Source of the DNA: Bacteroidales bacterium
GTDB lineage: Bacteria; Bacteroidota; Bacteroidia; Bacteroidales; JAADGE01
Reading direction: 5' to 3'
Length of the DNA: 57,825 nt
Assembly (NCBI GenBank): GCA_021648725.1
Contig: JAKISF010000022.1
Location: 1 to 57,825 of the forward strand
The notes under the pieces were generated by a model that worked only from the letters and a program-made list of their open reading frames with translations, made no database searches and had not been told where the DNA came from. The position numbers and the translations under genes were made by a program. Position 1 is the first letter of the stretch; the number at the start of each line of letters is the position of its first letter. Below, one piece after another: positions 53,554 through 57,825 of the stretch.

Positions 53554-56500
53554 TTATTCACTTATATGTTCAGCAAGAAACATATAAAACTGCAGTAAGC
53601 CTTTTTGATATTCCGGTAAGCCGGCATACCAAAGTTGTTGGTCTTGTCCTGTCAAATGACCTGACATGCTTTGGTTAAACTCAAAACGTTCCTCAATTGT
53701 TCTGAATGCTTTTAATACAAATTCGTTTGCAACTTCATTTTGTTTGTTATCATATAAAATTCTTAGTGCTTCTTGATAAACGGCACCTAAACGACCGACA
53801 TCATCTTGCATCCCGTGTCTGTCTTCCAAATGTTTGTCTTCTAAAGAAGCATAGTAATTCAACTCATCCTGAAAATTATTTGTCGCAATTTTTATAATTT
53901 CAACTGCTTTTTGGTTTTTATTAATTTTGAAGTATAGTTCTGCAAAAAGTAAGTCATAATAATTATAAGGAGAAATTTCATTACTGAAAATCCCTACACA
54001 TTTATCAAGAGCCTTTTCTGCTTTCTCAAACTTATTCTCAGCAATCAATTGTTCCGCTAATGATTTGAAGCTACTTTTAAAATTCATTACAAAGCGTCTG
54101 TTATTCTCATCTAAATATAGTTTCTCCGGGTGTGTGTCTAATCCGCCCCATTTAAATTTGTTCATAATGTTATCATAAAGAACATCGCTGTTTACACTTC
54201 CCTCAGAACCGAACGTTTTTGTTTTTACTTTTATCGGAACTATTTTATATGCTAAACCGTCCAGTTGAAAATAATCTTCAAGGTTTAAGTAATGACTGTT
54301 TCCTACCGTTGTTGCAAAGTAAATAGGTCGCTCCCAATTGTTTGTTGCAAGCATATCTAAAACCATCATTTGGTTTTTTGTAATATGTTGTTTTCTGATA
54401 TCCCAATTTATTGCATCTAAAATTTTTGAAGAATCACTTTCTTCTACAATTCCGTTTTCAATAACTGTTTTTTTATTAACGGGGATATTAAACTTGGTAG
54501 TCGGCAAATAATTTACCATTTGTTGATTTTGCAGAGGAGCTTTATACCTATTATCTTCTTGTGCGATATGATTTATTACGGTTTGTAAAGGAATCGATAA
54601 GTTTGAATTTTTAAGTTTATTTAAAAATGTTTCAATTTTATTGAAAAATACAGTCAAATCATCTGTTTCAAGGTTTAAACTGTTCTTTTTCAAAAACTCT
54701 TCGTTATTTATTTTATTTGCAAACCCATATAGCTGAACAGGATCAATTGAGTTGTACCCTTTTGATAATGAGGCATATTCTTTCGGAAATATTATTCCGA
54801 AGTTTGAATTTGAAAGATAGCTAAAGAATTCATCATAAATAACTTGATATTGTTCTTCAAACATTTTTTTATTTGCTTGGTAACGCTCTTGTAAATACAT
54901 ACCGGGGTTATCCATTTTGTAAATTACATCTCTTTTTCCTCTGTCATATTGCTCTTTTGTAAGTGTGAATTTAATGGGGGGAGAGTTGTAGGCTTTTTTT
55001 GTCATTTGTCCTATATACCACTCTGTATTAAAATAACTTAAGTTAATAACACGAACATCAGTTCTGTAGCCTTCGACTTCTTGAACATACCATAGAGGAA
55101 AAGTGTCATTGTCTCCGTTTGTAAAAATAATTGCATTTTCGTCACAGGAATCAAGATAGTTTTTTGCATAATCTGTTGCCGTAAACCTGTTTGATCTGTC
55201 ATGATCATCCCAGTTTTGTTGAGCCATTAAAACAGAAACACCTACACCAAAAACGGTTGCAATTATTGCCCCTGTTTTTGCGGGTATATATTTTTTCAGA
55301 AACTTGTAAATAAAAGCAACTCCAAATCCTACATACATAGCAAAAACATAAAATGATCCGGCATAAGCATAATCTCGTTCTCTCGGCTGGAACGGGGGTT
55401 GGTTTAAATAAAGAACAATTGCAATTCCCGTAAAGAAAAAGAACATCATAACAACCCAAAAATATTGAACTCCTTTTTTACCTTGACCGTACATAAAAAT
55501 CATTCCTAAAATTCCGAGCAACAACGGTAAAAAGAAATATGTGTTTCTGGCTTTGTTGTTCTTCATAACTTCGGTAATGTTATCTTGATCGCCCAGCCTC
55601 ATTTCATCAATGAATTTAATTCCGCTAATCCAATTACCGTCTTTAACGTTTCCGTGTCCTTGAATATCGTTTTGTTTTCCGGCAAAATTCCACATAAAGT
55701 AACGGAAGTACATAAAGTTAAGTTGGTAACTGAAGAAGTAACCTAAGTTTTCTCCGAAAGTCGGCAAACGTTTTTTTCTGTAATGGTCGTACTGAATTTC
55801 TCCGTAACGGTTTCTTATCGGCTCATTTGTTTCCGGGTTTACTTGTGCATAATAGAAATCTCCTTCTGTTTTGTTCAGCCAATTAATATACCCGCTGATA
55901 TGATCAGGGCTTTCTTGGTCACTGTATAGTCTTGGAAAAAACGCTTTGTCTTCACTTTTGAAATTTCGTTTTATCTTTTGATCAACGATTTTATAAACAT
56001 CATTACCGTCTTTATCGTTTTTCGGAAAATAAATATCTTTTACTTTCGGATAAGGATTGTTGTCATCTAATTCCGAGTTAAAGAATTGTCCGTACATTAA
56101 AGGTCGATCTCCGTATTGTTCACGATTTAGGTAGCCTAACAGTTCAAATACATTGTCCGGTTTGTTTTGATTCATGGGCGTATCTGCCTTTGAGCGAATT
56201 AATATCAGTGCAAAAGAAGAGTAACCGATTAATATTACGGCAAACATTGTAAATATTGTATTCCAAAGTATTTTTCCTTTTTTAAAAGTATAATATATTC
56301 CGAAAATAACAGCTCCGAAAAGCAGAATAAAGTAGAAAATTAATCCTGAGAAAAAAGGTAGGCCGAATTCATTTACAAATAATAATTCAAATTTAGAGCC
56401 GATAACAAATAATCCTTGTACAATTCCGTACATAATAATAAGAAGCATTGCTAAAGAAAGTAATGCAGCATAAATAATTCCTTTTTTAGTTACTTCGTAT

Positions 56501-57126
56501 TTTTTGAAATAATAGATAAAAACAATTGCCGGAATTGCTAACAGATTCAGCAAGTGAATCCCTATTGATAAGCCCATTAAATAAGCAATTAATATTAACC
56601 AGCGATTTGCATATTTTTGGTCGGCTTCACTTTCCCATTTTAATATAGCCCAAAAAACAATTGCCGTAAAAAATGAGGAGGTTGCATAAACCTCTCCTTC
56701 AACTGCCGAAAACCAGAATGAATCTGAAAAAGTATAAACTAATGCTCCTACAATACCGCTTCCTATTATTGTAATTAATTGAGCCTGTGTAAATTCTTTT
56801 GTTTTAACTATAATTCTTTTTGCAATGTGTGTAATACTCCAATAGAGAAATAAAATTGTAAAAGCACTTGCTAAAGCAGATAATATATTTACCATTTTAG
56901 CCACAAGCTCAACATTCCCGAATGCAAAAAGAGTAAAAAACCTCCCTAATATCATAAAAAACGGTGCTCCGGGCGGATGCCCCACTTCTAATTTATATGC
57001 AGAAGTGATAAACTCTCCGCAATCCCAAAAACTGGCAGTAGGTTCAATCGTCAGCAGATATGTAATTGCTGCAATTGCAAAAACACTCCAACCTGTAATA
57101 TTGTTTATAAAATTATATTTTTTCAT
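53554..57126 (-). CDS. DUF2723 family membrane protein (PMT-like)
   Basis: The 1190-residue protein has about a dozen membrane helices in its first 650 residues and a large soluble C-terminal part. The N-terminus has the DUF2723 signature EPTASFWDCGEFITSAYKLEVGHPPGAP, with the acidic D in WDCGE as in the GT-C-fold PMT glycosyltransferases. Another family element is QPPFQPRERDYAYAGSFYVF near residue 580. The soluble C-terminus carries FTNGDNDTFPLWYVQEVEGYR and helical repeats (EKAEKALDKC, KINKNQKAVEIIKIATNNF) that look TPR-like. It may transfer sugars from lipid carriers to exported proteins; this is inferred from the fold. A chromosomal single gene. Confidence 0.88.
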   Translation of the reverse strand: MKKYNFINNITGWSVFAIAAITYLLTIEPTASFWDCGEFITSAYKLEVGHPPGAPFFMILGRFFTLFAFGNVELVAKMVNILSALASAFTILFLYWSITHIAKRIIVKTKEFTQAQLITIIGSGIVGALVYTFSDSFWFSAVEGEVYATSSFFTAIVFWAILKWESEADQKYANRWLILIAYLMGLSIGIHLLNLLAIPAIVFIYYFKKYEVTKKGIIYAALLSLAMLLIIMYGIVQGLFVIGSKFELLFVNEFGLPFFSGLIFYFILLFGAVIFGIYYTFKKGKILWNTIFTMFAVILIGYSSFALILIRSKADTPMNQNKPDNVFELLGYLNREQYGDRPLMYGQFFNSELDDNNPYPKVKDIYFPKNDKDGNDVYKIVDQKIKRNFKSEDKAFFPRLYSDQESPDHISGYINWLNKTEGDFYYAQVNPETNEPIRNRYGEIQYDHYRKKRLPTFGENLGYFFSYQLNFMYFRYFMWNFAGKQNDIQGHGNVKDGNWISGIKFIDEMRLGDQDNITEVMKNNKARNTYFFLPLLLGILGMIFMYGQGKKGVQYFWVVMMFFFFTGIAIVLYLNQPPFQPRERDYAYAGSFYVFAMYVGFGVAFIYKFLKKYIPAKTGAIIATVFGVGVSVLMAQQNWDDHDRSNRFTATDYAKNYLDSCDENAIIFTNGDNDTFPLWYVQEVEGYRTDVRVINLSYFNTEWYIGQMTKKAYNSPPIKFTLTKEQYDRGKRDVIYKMDNPGMYLQERYQANKKMFEEQYQVIYDEFFSYLSNSNFGIIFPKEYASLSKGYNSIDPVQLYGFANKINNEEFLKKNSLNLETDDLTVFFNKIETFLNKLKNSNLSIPLQTVINHIAQEDNRYKAPLQNQQMVNYLPTTKFNIPVNKKTVIENGIVEESDSSKILDAINWDIRKQHITKNQMMVLDMLATNNWERPIYFATTVGNSHYLNLEDYFQLDGLAYKIVPIKVKTKTFGSEGSVNSDVLYDNIMNKFKWGGLDTHPEKLYLDENNRRFVMNFKSSFKSLAEQLIAENKFEKAEKALDKCVGIFSNEISPYNYYDLLFAELYFKINKNQKAVEIIKIATNNFQDELNYYASLEDKHLEDRHGMQDDVGRLGAVYQEALRILYDNKQNEVANEFVLKAFRTIEERFEFNQSMSGHLTGQDQQLWYAGLPEYQKGLLQFYMFLAEHISE

Positions 57127-57234
57127 GTTGAGTTATTATTCTGTGCGTTAAAAAAACACAGCGAAATTAAGATTTTAATTTTGAATTTCGAAATTTAGCT
57201 TAAATTTCCCCAGAGCAAACTCATACTTTTTTAA

Positions 57235-57825
57235 TTGAAAATACTTTCAAAAATTGTCTTTTTTCTTATTAATTATTTGCATATTAGCCTGTTAGCCAAA
57301 TGGTTAAAAGGCATGAAAAAAGACAATAAACTAGTGAGCATTTTTGGCAGTACAGACGACCCCGGAAGCCATGTAAACCAACTTCACAAACTAAATGGCA
57401 TCCTCCGAATTGGCATAGGCTCAGTTATTTGCGGAGCTGAAACATAGAAGCAAATGGTAGAGTTTGCGAATTCAAAAGTGGGTTTTTTAAAAGAATTCCT
57501 AGAATTACCTAATGGAATTCCGTCAGAAGACACAATCAACAGATTTTTTTCTTCAATTGACAGTTCTCAATTTGAAAGTTGTTTTATAGATTGGGTTAAT
57601 TCAATATCAAATATATCAAAGGGGCAAGTTATTGCAATTGACGGAAAAACATTAAGAGGAGCTAAGTCAGCAGGAAAGAAATCTCCCGTACACATGGTGT
57701 CAGTGCATGGGCAAATCAAAACAATTTAGTTTTAGGTCAAGTAAGAGTTAATGATAAATCAAATGAGATTACGGCAATACCGGAACTATTAGAAACATTA
57801 CTAATTGAAGGCAATATTATAACGA
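57235..57825 (+). pseudogene. ISAs1-family transposase, broken and truncated at the edge
   Basis: The frame reads as the N-terminal half of an ISAs1 transposase: DDPGSHVNQLHKLNGILRIGIGSVICGAET, then KQMVEFANSKVGFLKEFLEL, NGIPSEDTINRFFSSIDSS and IAIDGKTLRGAKSAGKK, the last with the first catalytic aspartate. A TAG at 57445-57447 stands where family members have tryptophan (GAETW), which fits a single-base change from TGG. A frameshift near 57703 moves the rest (AWANQNNLVLGQVRVNDKSN) to another frame. Both defects make it inactive. The exact original start is unclear. The element continues past the window end, and no terminal inverted repeat could be identified. Confidence 0.88.

Noticed and set aside
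57290-57325. tRNA-like text (gttagccaaatggttaaaaggc)
   Set aside because: No acceptor stem or anticodon arm can be formed around it; it is part of the transposase remnant.
1-57825. CRISPR arrays, rRNA, tRNA or prophage modules
   Set aside because: No regularly spaced repeats, structural RNA signatures, or phage structural or integrase genes were seen.

Overview
The window reads as a chromosomal segment of an AT-rich member of the Bacteroidota, probably Bacteroidales-like. The evidence is the set of lineage-typical families (DUF4139, DUF5723, DUF2723, PorT-like barrels behind an ECF sigma/anti-sigma pair, YwqK/MORN-type repeat proteins), the lack of Shine-Dalgarno sequences, and several upstream sequences that fit the Bacteroidota -7 element TAnnTTTG. 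I found no rRNA, tRNA or CRISPR array and no intact prophage or plasmid functions. The only mobile DNA is a broken ISAs1-type transposase at the right edge.

Layout. 1-4.0 kb: a truncated DUF4139 protein, recO, and a Na/Pi symporter with a PhoU-like tail. 4.2-8.9 kb: protoporphyrinogen oxidase (hemG/hemY type), then a DUF819 permease with an OmpR-type response regulator and a histidine kinase. 9.2-18.5 kb: a compact haem operon, hemA-C-D-B-L-E-N, a small four-helix membrane protein, and hemH, closed by a strong hairpin. With hemG, the window encodes every step from glutamyl-tRNA to protohaem. It combines an oxygen-independent coproporphyrinogen dehydrogenase (HemN) with an FAD-type protoporphyrinogen oxidase (HemY type). 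18.7-28.2 kb, minus strand: glyS, dusB and five envelope genes (a membrane-anchored DUF3352-like/propeller protein, two lipoproteins, a DUF5723 protein and a small anchored protein). 28.4-30.6 kb: two paralogous lipoproteins flanking a PH-like protein. 30.6-35.1 kb, minus strand: dapD, a GT4 glycosyltransferase, tsaC and a PglF/CapD-type dehydratase. 35.2-38.4 kb: a large YwqK/MORN-type repeat protein, an exosortase-family protease and a DUF2797 protein.

38.5-42.2 kb: a PspC-PadR-PspC operon, cvpA, a coiled-coil protein and a double-domain universal stress protein. 42.3-44.8 kb: a class III nucleotide cyclase fused to an HD domain, then a branched-chain aminotransferase. 45.0-47.7 kb: ECF sigma, anti-sigma and a coiled-coil outer-membrane barrel protein. 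47.9-57.1 kb: a small membrane protein, an M1 aminopeptidase, an M24 Xaa-Pro aminopeptidase, rbfA with a LolC/FtsX-type permease, and a DUF2723 membrane protein. 57.2 kb to the end: the ISAs1 pseudogene.

Most of the window is housekeeping (haem, translation, cell wall, peptide turnover) interspersed with envelope-stress and surface modules. No known defence or secondary-metabolite system was seen. The least explained parts are the five-gene envelope operon, the lipoprotein/PH-like/lipoprotein locus, the orphan exosortase beside the MORN-type protein, the cyclase-HD fusion, and the four-helix protein inside the haem operon. All family assignments come from reading the translated sequence; no database search was run.
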